Of a stretch of 38,509 nt of DNA, positions 1-8,570 are shown in pieces. Each line of letters begins with the position of its first letter. Positions within the stretch are counted from its first letter, which is position 1. A model generated the notes under the pieces. It saw only the letters and a program-made list of their open reading frames with translations. It was not told where the DNA came from and did not search any database. The stretch is taken from the NCBI RefSeq assembly GCF_020171845.1, contig NZ_JAIVAM010000022.1:1-38509 (forward strand), given 5' to 3'. A program made the translations under genes and the position numbers. This DNA is from Cytobacillus kochii (GTDB lineage: Bacteria; Bacillota; Bacilli; Bacillales; Cytobacillaceae).

Positions 1-210
1 TTTCAATCTAATTATATGTATAAATAGATATTATCCGGTATTAGCCCCGGTTTCCCGGAGTTATCCCAGTCTTACAGGCAGGTTGCCCACGTGTTACTCA
101 CCCGTCCGCCGCTAACCTTCGGGAGCAAGCTCCCTCAGATTCGCTCGACTTGCATGTATTAGGCACGCCGCCAGCGTTCGTCCTGAGCCAGGATCAAACT
201 CTCCAATAAA
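1..210 (-). rRNA. 16S ribosomal RNA, 5' end (partial)
   Basis: The minus strand reads the start of a bacterial 16S gene: GAGAGTTTGATCCTGGCTCAG, then the conserved GACGAACGCTGGCGGCGTGCC, the GCGGCGGACGGGTGAGTAAC block and the CCGGGAAACCGGGG stretch. About 210 bases are present; the rest runs off the left edge. The variable V1 and V2 loops look like those of Bacillaceae. The 5' boundary is placed by comparison with the B. subtilis 16S start and may be off by a few bases. Confidence 0.97.
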
Positions 211-298
211 GTGTTTGATTAGCTCGTTTGCACCTATGGTGCTTTGTTGCTGATAAATCAGCTTTTTTAGAATTACGCTTGACGTTTTACGTTCGTTC

Positions 299-313
299 AG
301 TTTTCAAAGAACA
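299..313 (-). promoter_or_regulatory. rRNA leader boxA-like antitermination element
   Basis: The minus strand reads TGTTCTTTGAAAACT, the form usual in Bacillus rRNA leaders, about 90 bases upstream of the 16S start and downstream of both promoters. Its role in Nus-dependent antitermination is inferred from position and sequence. Confidence 0.6.
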
Positions 314-342
314 ATCTCGTTCGCTTCAGAAGCGACTTTACT

Positions 343-371
343 AATATAACATTCTCGCAATCTATTGTCAA
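343..371 (-). promoter_or_regulatory. rRNA promoter P2 (sigma-A)
   Basis: The minus strand has TTGACA, a 17-base spacer and TATATT, close to the sigma-A consensus. It lies about 130 bases upstream of the 16S start, as expected for the proximal promoter of a Bacillus rRNA operon. Confidence 0.85.
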
Positions 372-434
372 CAACTTTTTAAAATTCTTTTTTCGAAAGT
401 AATCTTAGAAAGCGTTATCAACGACTGCTTTATA

Positions 435-463
435 ATAGTATCATCCCTATCTACTTTCGTCAA
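435..463 (-). promoter_or_regulatory. rRNA promoter P1 (sigma-A)
   Basis: The minus strand has TTGACG, a 17-base spacer and TACTAT, about 90 bases upstream of P2. Tandem P1/P2 promoters are the normal arrangement for Bacillus rRNA operons. The -10 is weaker than that of P2. Confidence 0.7.
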
Positions 464-910
464 CAGCAAATATAAAGTTTTTTTATAAAAATACTATTGT
501 TGTATATATACCTCCTTTATAAGGCATTTAAACATTTATTTCTTAATCATTCGAGAAACTCTTATTCTTCTTACAAAGCAATTAGATTTCCTCACTCCTT
601 CCATTTGAGTAAGAAGAATAGAACCAATGTTTTTGTCAAAAACTCAAAATCTCGCTACTCATTTCTTCGCTTTATAAGCTTAACTGTTCCTCTTTGGCTA
701 ATGGATTCTTGTCACATCACTTTGAAATACCTAATCACACCATTTCCATCATAATTGTATCAGTTTAGTAGAATTAACTTGTAAAATCTCAGGAAATATA
801 TGTAGAAATAGAACATACATAATAGAGAAAGTAAGAGACCTTTGCAACTACCAGTCGCTAAGTTGCAAAGGTCTTCTACCAAAAATGAAATTTTCACCCT
901 ATAAATAACA
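464..910. other. Gap without a convincing gene
   Basis: This AT-rich stretch lies between the rRNA promoters and the end of pbuG. I see no gene. It contains an interrupted 12-base inverted repeat (TATTCTTCTTAC at 563-574 with GTAAGAAGAATA at 609-620) and a perfect 14-base hairpin at 836-874. Confidence 0.6.
836..874. repeat. Perfect 14-bp inverted repeat (hairpin)
   Basis: AGACCTTTGCAACT at 836-849 pairs exactly with AGTTGCAAAGGTCT at 861-874 around an 11-base loop. Neither strand has a clear T run after it, so it is only a possible terminator. It sits beyond the pbuG terminator and may be a backup stop protecting the rRNA region. Confidence 0.6.
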
Positions 911-949
911 AAATAGCCAGTCCCAATAAATGATGGGAACTGGCTATTT
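898..949 (-). terminator. pbuG intrinsic terminator
   Basis: On the minus strand AAATAGCCAGTTCCC pairs with GGGACTGGCTATTT around a short loop, with one bulged base, followed by a T-rich run (TTTTGTTATTTAT). It begins about 27 bases after the pbuG stop codon. Confidence 0.85.
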
Positions 950-975
950 AAGGAGTGGATATTTCCTCCTAGATA

Positions 976-2304
976 TTATTTCAAGAAAATAAAGTACAGA
1001 ACAAATACTACAAATAGGAAGTACATAATTGGATGAATCTCTTTCGCTCTCCCTTTAACAATCATTGTAATTGGATAAAAAATAAATCCAATTGCAATAC
1101 CTGTTGCAATACTATAGGTAAGAGGCATCGCTAAGATAGTTAAGAACGCTGGTACCGCTATTTCAAATTTCGTCCAATCTATATTACCTAATGAAGCAAC
1201 CATTAATACCCCTACTATAATTAGGGCCGGTGCTGTAACTGCTGATGTAACTACTGACACAATTGGGAAGAAAAAGATTGCTAGTAAGAATAAGACACCT
1301 GTTACAATAGCAGCAAAACCTGTTCTTGCACCTGCAGCGACCCCTGAAGAAGATTCTACATAAGAAGTCGTTGTAGATGTTCCTAAAATTGAACCTGCAA
1401 CAGTTGCTGTTGAGTCAGCAAGTAAAGCTTTTCCTGCTCTTGGTAATTTACCGTCCTTCATTAATCCCGCCTGATTCGCTACACCTACAAGTGTACCTGC
1501 TGTATCAAAGAAGTCTACGAATAAAAATGTTAATACAACCACAAGCATTTGTGTTGAGTAGAATGATGCGTCTCCAAAAGAACCGAATGCTTCACCAAAA
1601 GTTGGTGCAATACTTGGTACTGCTCCAACGACTTTATGAGGCACATCCACCAGGCCGAAGATCATACCAACAACTGCCGTTACGACCATCCCAATGAAAA
1701 TACCGCCTTTTAAACCTCTTGTCATTAAAATAACAGTAATAATAATACCAAAAATAGCTAATAACACATTACCATCAGAGAAATCACCTAAACCAACTAA
1801 CACTGCGTCATCATTTGCAATAAGACCAGCGTTTTGTGCACCAACAAATGTAATAAACAAGCCAATCCCTGCAGATACTGCAAATTTTAATGGTGCTGGA
1901 ATCGCATTAATAATTTTTTCTCTAATACCGGATAGTGATAATAGAATGAAAATCACACCCGAAATAAATGTTCCAGCTAAAGCATGTTGCCATGAAATAC
2001 CCATTGTCAGTACGACAGTATAAGCGAAGAATGCGTTTATACCCATACCTGGAGCAAGCGCTATTGGATAACGAGCGATAACCCCCATGAGGATTGAACC
2101 AATCGCGGCTGCTAAAGCTGTAGCAACAAAGACTGCCCCCATGTCCATTCTCATAGCATCTGGAAGATCTGGTACATCTGCTAACGATAGTACAGCAGGG
2201 TTGACTGCTAATATATAAGCCATAGCTAAGAATGTTGTAATCCCGCCAATAATCTCACGGCGAAAATTGGTGCCGAGTTCGTCGAATTGGAAGTACTTTT
2301 TCAT
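976..2304 (-). CDS. pbuG: Hypoxanthine/guanine permease PbuG (NCS2 family)
   Basis: A 442-residue polytopic membrane protein that takes up hypoxanthine and guanine by proton symport; B. subtilis PbuG is about the same length. The sequence has many hydrophobic helices. It also has the NCS2/AzgA hallmarks: an ITTFLAMAYILAVNP segment near the N terminus and a DTAGTLVGVANQAGL segment followed by ADSTATVAGSILGTSTTTSYVES. The start is set at the ATG of MKKYFQFDELG, which has an AGGGGG ribosome binding site. The reading frame stays open further upstream, but that part overlaps the riboswitch terminator and is not expected to be translated. Expression should be repressed by PurR and by guanine or hypoxanthine through the leader riboswitch. 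Gene order with guaA and the yeaC-yebA block matches B. subtilis. Confidence 0.95.
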   Translation of the reverse strand: MKKYFQFDELGTNFRREIIGGITTFLAMAYILAVNPAVLSLADVPDLPDAMRMDMGAVFVATALAAAIGSILMGVIARYPIALAPGMGINAFFAYTVVLTMGISWQHALAGTFISGVIFILLSLSGIREKIINAIPAPLKFAVSAGIGLFITFVGAQNAGLIANDDAVLVGLGDFSDGNVLLAIFGIIITVILMTRGLKGGIFIGMVVTAVVGMIFGLVDVPHKVVGAVPSIAPTFGEAFGSFGDASFYSTQMLVVVLTFLFVDFFDTAGTLVGVANQAGLMKDGKLPRAGKALLADSTATVAGSILGTSTTTSYVESSSGVAAGARTGFAAIVTGVLFLLAIFFFPIVSVVTSAVTAPALIIVGVLMVASLGNIDWTKFEIAVPAFLTILAMPLTYSIATGIAIGFIFYPITMIVKGRAKEIHPIMYFLFVVFVLYFIFLK

Positions 2305-2331
2305 TTTTAATTTTCCCCCTAAAGTTGGCAT

Positions 2332-2359
2332 TAAAAAAACTTCGGAAAGCAACCGAAGT
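2332..2359 (-). terminator. Riboswitch-controlled terminator of pbuG
   Basis: On the minus strand ACTTCGG, loop TTGCTTT, CCGAAGT and then a run of seven Ts, about 28 bases before the pbuG start codon. This is a classic intrinsic terminator and is the expression platform of the purine riboswitch just upstream. Confidence 0.88.
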
Positions 2360-2446
2360 CTTGACAACAGGGATGGTATAAGTAACATGGAATGTAAAAA
2401 TAAGATTAGTATAATAATTAAAGCACATTCCCTTATTACGCACACA

Positions 2447-2520
2447 CATCAAGTAGTCAAGTCATTTACGGTAACTTGGTAGAAACTTTTGGGCCATATT
2501 CCCAACATTATACGAAGATG
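2447..2520 (-). promoter_or_regulatory. Purine (guanine-class) riboswitch, pbuG leader
   Basis: The minus strand matches the purine aptamer: TCGTATAATG, GAATATGG (L2), AGTTTCTACC (J2/3), CCGTAAA (L3) and GACTAC. L2 and L3 carry the GG and CC that form the kissing pairs. The base equivalent to position 74 of the xpt aptamer is C, which predicts guanine/hypoxanthine rather than adenine binding. P1 is interrupted: GTA/TAC next to the core and CATC/GATG outside a small internal loop. Confidence 0.95.
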
Positions 2521-2543
2521 TTTTTAATATTTAATTCTCTATT

Positions 2544-2572
2544 ATATTAGCAATTAAAAAAGTCCTAGTCAA
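2544..2572 (-). promoter_or_regulatory. pbuG promoter (sigma-A, extended -10)
   Basis: The minus strand has TTGACT, a 17-base spacer ending in TGC, and TAATAT, which places transcription start just upstream of the riboswitch aptamer. The TGC supplies an extended -10 motif. Confidence 0.75.
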
Positions 2573-2576
2573 TATA

Positions 2577-2620
2577 AAAAACGAACATTTTTAGTCCGTT
2601 TTTTACCATTGTTCGGAATT
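2577..2620 (-). promoter_or_regulatory. Inverted pair of PurR boxes upstream of pbuG
   Basis: The B. subtilis PurBox consensus is AWWWCCGAACWWT. The minus strand of 2608-2620 reads AATTCCGAACAAT, a perfect match. The plus strand of 2577-2589 reads AAAAACGAACATT, one mismatch. The boxes face each other across 18 bases and sit immediately upstream of the -35 element, the usual arrangement for PurR repression. PurR itself is not in the window. Confidence 0.8.
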
Positions 2621-2651
2621 AGGTTTATTTTCCACTTTATTTACGTAATTT

Positions 2652-2677
2652 CATTTGGTTTTACTATAAACCAAATG
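2652..2677. terminator. Hairpin after the acetyltransferase gene
   Basis: CATTTGGTTT and AAACCAAATG form a perfect 10-bp stem with a 6-base loop, 22 bases past the stop codon of the GNAT gene. No good T run follows on either strand, so termination here is uncertain. Confidence 0.45.
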
Positions 2678-2699
2678 GATTTATGAAGCAATACTTCTT

Positions 2700-3212
2700 T
2701 TATTTAAGCAATATTTGGTAGGCAAATCGATTACCATTTGGAACATCTAGTTCCACATCCCCAATATAGGAAAAACCAGCTTTCTGAATAACCTTTTGCA
2801 TGACTTCATTTTCGGGATGGGTGTCAATGCGAATATCACGAAATCCATTGAGCCTAGCAGCGGTAATTAAATGTTGAAGCAATATCTTCGAATAACCCTT
2901 TCCTTGTATCTCTGGGTCAATCGCTACTCGATGAATCGATGCATACGGCGTTTCTGCTTTCTCCCAATTCACTAATTGCTCATAAGGTTCTTCTGGCGCA
3001 GTTAAAATCGTGCCAATACCGACTTTTCGTTCCTCCGCCATCAACACGTAAGCTTCCTTATTCGAAATATCCTGTGTAATGATTTCTCGATTGGGCCCAT
3101 CTCCATCCTGCCATTGTGGGATACCTCTTTTAACAATCGTTTCCCTTGCTCGGTCAACAATGGACATGATTTCATCTAACTCTTCTAATTGTGCCTGTTT
3201 TAAATATAACAC
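2700..3212 (-). CDS. GNAT-family N-acetyltransferase
   Basis: A 170-residue single-domain acetyltransferase that should transfer an acetyl group from acetyl-CoA to a small molecule or protein amine; the substrate is unknown. The core segment around residues 90-125 contains ASIHRVAIDPEIQGKGYSKILL, with the Q-x-x-G-x-G-type acetyl-CoA pyrophosphate loop (QGKGYS), followed by the IDTHPENEVMQKVIQKAGF motif typical of small GNAT enzymes. The start is a GTG preceded by GGGAGGG at six bases. It lies between guaA and pbuG, where B. subtilis has no gene, so it looks like a local insertion. It has its own ribosome binding site and sits after the strong guaA terminator, so it probably has its own promoter, which I could not identify. 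Confidence 0.88.
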   Translation of the reverse strand: MLYLKQAQLEELDEIMSIVDRARETIVKRGIPQWQDGDGPNREIITQDISNKEAYVLMAEERKVGIGTILTAPEEPYEQLVNWEKAETPYASIHRVAIDPEIQGKGYSKILLQHLITAARLNGFRDIRIDTHPENEVMQKVIQKAGFSYIGDVELDVPNGNRFAYQILLK

Positions 3213-3242
3213 CTAACACCCTCCCAAAAAGAATACTTATTA

Positions 3243-3276
3243 AAAAACCTTAGAATCCAAACTAGGATTCTAAGGT
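3243..3276 (-). terminator. guaA intrinsic terminator
   Basis: On the minus strand CCTTAGAATCC pairs with GGATTCTAAGG around a 6-base loop and is followed by TTTTTT. It starts 9 bases after the guaA stop codon. Confidence 0.93.
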
Positions 3277-3284
3277 GTATTGTT

Positions 3285-4838
3285 TTATTCCCACTCAATC
3301 GTTGCTGGTGGCTTAGAAGTAATATCATACACTACGCGGTTGATATGGTCCACTTCATTAACGATTCTTGTTGAGATAACTTCAAGCACATCCCAAGGAA
3401 TACGTGCCCAATCGGATGTCATTCCATCAATTGAAGTAACGGCGCGGATACCAATTGTGTAATCATACGTACGCGCATCGCCCATTACACCTACGCTACG
3501 AATGTCAGGTAGGACAGTGAAATATTGCCACACATCTCTTTCAAGACCAGCATTTTTGATTTCTTCACGAAGGATCGCGTCTGATTCACGGACGATTTCA
3601 AGTTTTTCTTCAGAGATTGCACCAAGAACACGGATACCTAAACCAGGACCTGGGAATGGTTGTCTCCAAACGATATCATCTGGAATACCTAATTCTGTTC
3701 CAAGTGCGCGTACTTCATCTTTAAATAAAGTATTAAGCGGCTCAATTAATTGGAATTGCATATCTTCAGGTAGTCCACCTACATTGTGGTGAGATTTGAT
3801 TGTTTGCGCTGTTGCAGTACCACTTTCGATAATATCTGTATAAAGTGTACCTTGTGCTAAATAATCAATACCTTCTAATTTATGTGCTTCATCATCAAAT
3901 ACGTAAATGAATTCATTACCGATAATTTTACGTTTTTTCTCAGGATCACTGACACCTTCAAGTTTGCTTAAGAAACGCTCCTTAGCATCTACTTTAATGA
4001 CATTCATATTGAAGCCTTCAGAGAAAGTTTTCATAACGCCTTCTGCTTCATCTTTACGCAATAAACCGTGATCAACAAAAATACATGTTAATTGGTCACC
4101 AATCGCTTTATGAATAAGAACAGCAACAACAGAAGAATCCACTCCGCCACTAAGTGCACAAAGGACTTTCTTATCTCCAACTGTTTGGCGAATTTTTTCC
4201 AATTCGATTTCAATAAAGTTCTCCATAGACCAAGCGCCTTTACAGCCACAAATACCGAAAACAAAGTTTTTCAGCATATCATTACCGTATACAGAATGAC
4301 GTACTTCTGGGTGGAATTGAACTCCGTATAACCCACGTGCTTCGTCACTAATCGCTGCGACAGGACAAGAAGGGTTAGTACCATCAATTGCAAAACCTTC
4401 TGGTGCTTCAACGACTAAGTCACCATGACTCATCCAAACCACTTGCTCTTCAGGAAGATCGGCAAATAATTTAGATTGATTTTGTAATTTTAATACAGCT
4501 TTACCGTACTCACGCTGCTTTGCACCTTCTACTTTTCCTCCGAAATGCATCGTCATTAATTGCATACCGTAGCAAATACCGAAGATTGGTAGACCTAATT
4601 CAAAAATTTCTGGATCACAACGAAAAGCATTTTCGCCGTAAACACTGTTTGGACCACCAGAGAAGATGATTCCTGTTGGATTCATTTCTTTGATTTCTTG
4701 TGCAGTAATGGTATGCGGATGTAATTCACTATAAACGCCAAACTCCCTAATTCTGCGTGTAATCAACTGATTGTACTGACTACCAAAGTCTAGTACAACG
4801 ATCATTTCCTGGTCATGCAATTCTACTTTCCCCGTCAC
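3285..4838 (-). CDS. guaA: GMP synthase (glutamine-hydrolysing)
   Basis: About 517 residues, close to B. subtilis GuaA (513). It converts XMP to GMP using ATP and glutamine in purine biosynthesis. The N-terminal class I amidotransferase domain starts with [19 protein letters not shown] and shows the nucleophile motif FGICYGMQ and the QFHPEV histidine segment. The ATP-pyrophosphatase domain has the P-loop [13 protein letters not shown]. The C-terminal dimerisation domain includes [12 protein letters not shown] and ends with [10 protein letters not shown] chose the second GTG (4838) because GAGGTGA lies just ahead of it; the first GTG (4847) has no ribosome binding site. The gene is preceded by a guanine-class riboswitch with a terminator/antiterminator, so end-product guanine should switch it off. 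Confidence 0.97.
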   Translation of the reverse strand: MTGKVELHDQEMIVVLDFGSQYNQLITRRIREFGVYSELHPHTITAQEIKEMNPTGIIFSGGPNSVYGENAFRCDPEIFELGLPIFGICYGMQLMTMHFGGKVEGAKQREYGKAVLKLQNQSKLFADLPEEQVVWMSHGDLVVEAPEGFAIDGTNPSCPVAAISDEARGLYGVQFHPEVRHSVYGNDMLKNFVFGICGCKGAWSMENFIEIELEKIRQTVGDKKVLCALSGGVDSSVVAVLIHKAIGDQLTCIFVDHGLLRKDEAEGVMKTFSEGFNMNVIKVDAKERFLSKLEGVSDPEKKRKIIGNEFIYVFDDEAHKLEGIDYLAQGTLYTDIIESGTATAQTIKSHHNVGGLPEDMQFQLIEPLNTLFKDEVRALGTELGIPDDIVWRQPFPGPGLGIRVLGAISEEKLEIVRESDAILREEIKNAGLERDVWQYFTVLPDIRSVGVMGDARTYDYTIGIRAVTSIDGMTSDWARIPWDVLEVISTRIVNEVDHINRVVYDITSKPPATIEWE

Positions 4839-4956
4839 GCTGTTCACCTCGTCAACATTGATAGAATGATTCCCTCATTCTTTTATTCCACTTCATATAT
4901 GAAGAGTGACTCCGAATGTATCATTTGTAGGTTATCCAACACCTACTATTTCATAC

Positions 4957-5031
4957 AAAAAACTAGAGTTCTTCCCCCGAAAATATAGTCAGAAGGCAGA
5001 AATCTAGCTAGGCTAAATATATTCTGCCTTC
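4957..5031 (-). terminator. guaA riboswitch expression platform (antiterminator and terminator)
   Basis: Two mutually exclusive hairpins are visible on the minus strand. The antiterminator pairs GAAGGCAGAA (5022-5031) with TTCTGCCTTC (4992-5001), and its left arm is the 3' side of aptamer helix P1. The terminator pairs CTAGATTTCTGCCTTC (4992-5007) with GGGGGAAGAACTCTAG (4963-4978), with two mismatches, followed by TTTTTT at 4957-4962. Ligand binding would hold P1, free the second arm and allow the terminator to form. Confidence 0.82.
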
Positions 5032-5097
5032 ATAGTCAGACTGTTATAGGCAGTCTGGTAGAGACTCTCGGACCATATTACCAAGGATATATGAAGG
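5027..5097 (-). promoter_or_regulatory. Purine (guanine-class) riboswitch, guaA leader
   Basis: P1 is an exact 8-bp helix, CCTTCATA with TATGAAGG. The core shows AATATGG in L2, the J2/3 strand AGTCTCTACC, a P3 stem AGACTG/CAGTCT and the 3' GACTATG. The residue equivalent to position 74 is C, predicting guanine. Two departures from the consensus are visible: J2/3 has C in place of the U at position 48, and L3 is CCTATAA instead of CCGTAAA. The GG/CC loop-loop pairs are kept. Confidence 0.88.
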
Positions 5098-5183
5098 TTA
5101 TTCGTTAAAATTATTGATAGTCATCATGCATATGAATCCATGACTTCTCATTCAACTATTTTAACAACAGGTTATTTTAACGG

Positions 5184-7376
5184 TCAAGCGATTGTGGCTT
5201 TTATTAAATTTTCCCACAATTCCTTATTTCTCTTCCAAATGCCCTTTTCTTGCTTACCACTATATAGATAAGCCTCGTAACTTGCCGTTAGCTGACTCAT
5301 CTGTTGATGCCCAAGCAAACGATCGACCTCTTTGGCAAAAGAATGTAAGGTTTGTCCTTGTTTCCTTTTCATCCCGAACCGTGAAAATTCATGTAGTAAA
5401 ACAAGGTACGCTTTCTCAAAATCCCGATCATTATTACGATGTTTGTATGTCCAAATATAGAAGTAAGGTAGCCATTTACCCCGTTTGATATACGTTAGGT
5501 AACCGATGAAAGCAAGCACGATGATTATTAAAATAATCTTTTTCCAATGTTGTTGAACCGCTTCCTTTACCGAATCCCATAGCTTCGTCAAACTAAAAGT
5601 GCTTGACGCTGTTTCTGTTTGTTCAGTCGTTTCTGCTTCATCTGGACTCTCTTCTCTTTCCGGTGTTTCCGTTTCCTCCGCGTTATTAGGCGTTGTTTCC
5701 TCATCTAAATCAAACTCATATTCTACAGGATTACTAAAACCTGTTGTTGGCTCAAACGGAATCCATCCAACGCCAGGAAAATAAGCCTCCACCCATGAGT
5801 GAGCATTGTTATTCGTAATGTCATAAGTACCAACAGTTAATTCATTTCCGTTGGTTCTTTCACCTTCTGTAAACCCTTTAACCCATCTAGTCGGAATACC
5901 AGCAGAACGGGCTAGCACGATCATTGCTGTTGAAAAGTTATCACAATAACCTAACTTCGTATCAAACAAAAATTGGTCGACATAATCTTCATCTGGTCCT
6001 GGCACAGCCACATCTCTTTGTGAATAAACAAAACCCGATCGAGCAAAATAGCCTTCAATCTCACGAATTTGGTTAAACCAATTATCATGCCCTGCCACAA
6101 TCTCTTCTGCCAATTCACGCACACGATCAGGGAGATCTTCGGGTAATTGCGTATACCTTTCATAAAACGCTGAATCTAAACCGTGATTATCATTATTAAC
6201 TGTATTCAATGCATTCACGCTATAAGTGGGTTCATTAAAGATTACGTCATAAGTTGGCATGAGAGAATCCTCTGCATATCTAATTGAAAATTTCTCAAGC
6301 GCTTCATTCAATTCAAATGGGATGTTTTCACTTTGAAAACTTTTTATCCCTAATGGATAGACAATTTGAGGACGTGCTCTGTTCATTTGTACATTACTGA
6401 CTCTTTCCTCAACAACGACATTTTCATTCTCTGAAAATGATTCCAAAGGCACTTCTTCTCCTGATGCAAAAAACTGGCTGCCACGATCTTCTTCTGAAAG
6501 CTCCCACCCCTTACCTGTATAGACATCTTTGGTCTCTACTTTCCAATAATGGGGATCTTCCGTTTTCGCAACAAACACAAGAGTATCATCAGGAACAAAA
6601 GAGCCACCTAATAAAGAATCATCCTCACCATAGCCAATTTTCCGCACCCCTCCAGCTTCTTCATTTCTACTATCTTCATTAAATGAAGTGATATAAGGAA
6701 CAGGATCAGGCCAAATCGGATCTGCCTTCGGTGCAGCGAAAGCAATGAGAGAACTGATGAGCACCAATCCACTTAGAGGGATCATCCATTTGCTTAGTTT
6801 CGATGGTTTCGTCTCAATATCTTCCTTCTCTAGTTGACGATAGAAGGCGAGAATCCCCATCATTAAAAATCCACAAATTACGGTTCGAATAATTGCCATT
6901 TCTGCATTATATGGTGTGAATGTATCAAGAACAGTAATATAGACCAATGTCATGAAAAAGAAAATAAAAATTTGTCTCCGTTGGATGAGCCAATATTGAA
7001 TAAGGTAAGACATCAACCATAAAAGAATGAAGAATAATAAAGTCCTAAACATGTCTGTTATAGCGGTCCATTGCGCTTGTAACATCGTCAAAAAGTTATC
7101 AAATAACTCTTGAATCATCATAGGAAACGAGCCAATCAGTCCATATTGATCAAGAAAATAAATATACATTAAACTGAAGAAAATAATTGCTCCATTAATG
7201 ACAAAACGAATGACCCAATGCCATTTTAAAAAATCCATCGCAAGGGCAATACATAGGAAAAGTAAGAACACCCACACATTCCCTGTATCCGTTAATTGCT
7301 CTAACGGCCTAATCCACTCCCAAATGAGGAGAAAACCAAATAGATAAAGAACCAAAGTAGAAAATCTCTTCATCAT
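5184..7376 (-). CDS. yebA: Membrane transglutaminase-like protein (YebA/TgpA type)
   Basis: 730 residues. The N-terminal ~215 residues contain about six membrane helices (TgpA_N/DUF3488-like). An external region with a transglutaminase core follows: Cys478 in LGYCDNFSTA, His526 in NNAHSWVEAYFPG and Glu542 in WIPFEPT, the Glu replacing the classic Asp as is common in this subfamily. An acidic linker (about 555-590) leads to a further membrane helix (613-630) and a cytoplasmic C-terminal domain of DUF4129 type. The start codon overlaps the stop of the upstream DUF58 gene by four bases (ATGA), with GGAGGTGAGGAG ahead of it. Role: unknown cell-envelope function. The MoxR-DUF58-transglutaminase trio is a conserved operon in Firmicutes and lies next to guaA in B. 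subtilis too. Confidence 0.9.
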   Translation of the reverse strand: MMKRFSTLVLYLFGFLLIWEWIRPLEQLTDTGNVWVFLLFLCIALAMDFLKWHWVIRFVINGAIIFFSLMYIYFLDQYGLIGSFPMMIQELFDNFLTMLQAQWTAITDMFRTLLFFILLWLMSYLIQYWLIQRRQIFIFFFMTLVYITVLDTFTPYNAEMAIIRTVICGFLMMGILAFYRQLEKEDIETKPSKLSKWMIPLSGLVLISSLIAFAAPKADPIWPDPVPYITSFNEDSRNEEAGGVRKIGYGEDDSLLGGSFVPDDTLVFVAKTEDPHYWKVETKDVYTGKGWELSEEDRGSQFFASGEEVPLESFSENENVVVEERVSNVQMNRARPQIVYPLGIKSFQSENIPFELNEALEKFSIRYAEDSLMPTYDVIFNEPTYSVNALNTVNNDNHGLDSAFYERYTQLPEDLPDRVRELAEEIVAGHDNWFNQIREIEGYFARSGFVYSQRDVAVPGPDEDYVDQFLFDTKLGYCDNFSTAMIVLARSAGIPTRWVKGFTEGERTNGNELTVGTYDITNNNAHSWVEAYFPGVGWIPFEPTTGFSNPVEYEFDLDEETTPNNAEETETPEREESPDEAETTEQTETASSTFSLTKLWDSVKEAVQQHWKKIILIIIVLAFIGYLTYIKRGKWLPYFYIWTYKHRNNDRDFEKAYLVLLHEFSRFGMKRKQGQTLHSFAKEVDRLLGHQQMSQLTASYEAYLYSGKQEKGIWKRNKELWENLIKATIA

Positions 7377-8569
7377 CCGCTCCTCACCTCCGAGAATGCG
7401 GCAGAAAATTGACCTTCATGCACAATTTGTATACGTATTCCTCTTGAAGTAGCGGTGTCTTTTAAACGAATTTCCTCTTGTACTGCTTGTTCTTCCTTTC
7501 TTTTCACAAGAAAAATCGTCACACTTCCTTTTTGAGAATAAAAGCTCGCCTTTTCAATCAAACGTTTGTTTAGTTTGGCAGTAACAAGCAGTAGTTGATC
7601 ATTTTGTTGGGCAAGACCTCTTTCTACGTCTAACACTTGTTCTAAAGGACGTTTACTATCCGCCTTCACTGTAGCTAGATGATAAAAGATTCGTTGTAGC
7701 TGCCCTTCACCACCAAGAATTGGGAACTCCACTCGATTTCTCCCCGCTGAAAGGAACCCTACCTGTGCCCCTTTTCGCAGTATTGCATGTACAAGAGAAG
7801 CGGTAAAAGAAACGATTGCTTCAAAATACACTTCAGGAAAACGATCCATGAGAAGATATACATCATGAGATTTGCGTTGTTCAAATTCTTTAACCATCAT
7901 TTCATTACGCTTGGCGGATGTTTTCCAGTTTATCCAAGAAAAACGATCACCTGGTTGATATTCACGGACGCCTGTAGCCATAGAAGTATCTCTCTGCACC
8001 CTTTCATCTGAAGCCGTCATTCCTTGATCAAATTGATGACTGAATGGTTGATAAACCATTTCTTCATAAGTAGGATACACAATCATGCGGTCTTCGAGTG
8101 ACATGTTTACTTCACGTTCGATTAATCCAAGTGGATCACCTATTTTCAGCCGAACATATCGGAAAACGTGCTCTCCGCGAGGGATTTCCTTAAATGATTG
8201 CGAAACAACGATGTTTTTACGAAATCCAGGAAATAACATATGTTTCTTCATCTGGAGCGAAGAAGTTATATGATCTTCGACGACAAGAAAAAATACCGGA
8301 AAAGTCGTATCCATATGAATAGAAAGACGTATCGATAGTGTATCTCCTGCACTCACTTCTTGACTGGAAAGTTCTCTCTTTACATGGATACGATGCAACG
8401 GATACATTGCCAGTGCAAATGCATATAAACCAAACGGTAAAAAGCTATAAAATAAGAACCAGCTGACAAATCCTCCTTGAAACATCGCATATGAAAAAGT
8501 AATGAGTAGTAAAAGGAACAATAACACTAACTTCCATACACCCTTTACTGCGAATAACCACCGCCTCAT
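7373..8569 (-). CDS. yeaD: DUF58 domain protein (YeaD type)
   Basis: 398 residues. Two hydrophobic segments in the first 60 residues anchor it in the membrane. The rest is soluble and contains the DUF58 signature near the middle: REYQPGDRFSWINWKTSAKR followed by MMVKEFEQ. DUF58 is a von Willebrand A-like fold that usually works with a MoxR ATPase encoded beside it. The biochemical role is not known. Its ATG comes one base after the stop codon of the MoxR gene, and its TGA overlaps the ATG of the transglutaminase gene, so the three are translated as a coupled unit. Confidence 0.9.
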   Translation of the reverse strand: MRRWLFAVKGVWKLVLLFLLLLITFSYAMFQGGFVSWFLFYSFLPFGLYAFALAMYPLHRIHVKRELSSQEVSAGDTLSIRLSIHMDTTFPVFFLVVEDHITSSLQMKKHMLFPGFRKNIVVSQSFKEIPRGEHVFRYVRLKIGDPLGLIEREVNMSLEDRMIVYPTYEEMVYQPFSHQFDQGMTASDERVQRDTSMATGVREYQPGDRFSWINWKTSAKRNEMMVKEFEQRKSHDVYLLMDRFPEVYFEAIVSFTASLVHAILRKGAQVGFLSAGRNRVEFPILGGEGQLQRIFYHLATVKADSKRPLEQVLDVERGLAQQNDQLLLVTAKLNKRLIEKASFYSQKGSVTIFLVKRKEEQAVQEEIRLKDTATSRGIRIQIVHEGQFSAAFSEVRSG

Positions 8570-8570
8570 C

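Noticed and set aside
497..754. 85-codon plus-strand frame upstream of the rRNA promoters
   Set aside because: No ribosome binding site, Ser/Phe/His-rich composition typical of random AT-rich frames, and no family resemblance.
1377..2023. Plus-strand frames opposite pbuG
   Set aside because: They are antisense to a well-supported permease gene and have no start signals.
2255..2452. Minus-strand frame and N-terminal extension upstream of pbuG
   Set aside because: They cover the riboswitch terminator; the ATG at 2304 has the proper ribosome binding site and matches the family start.
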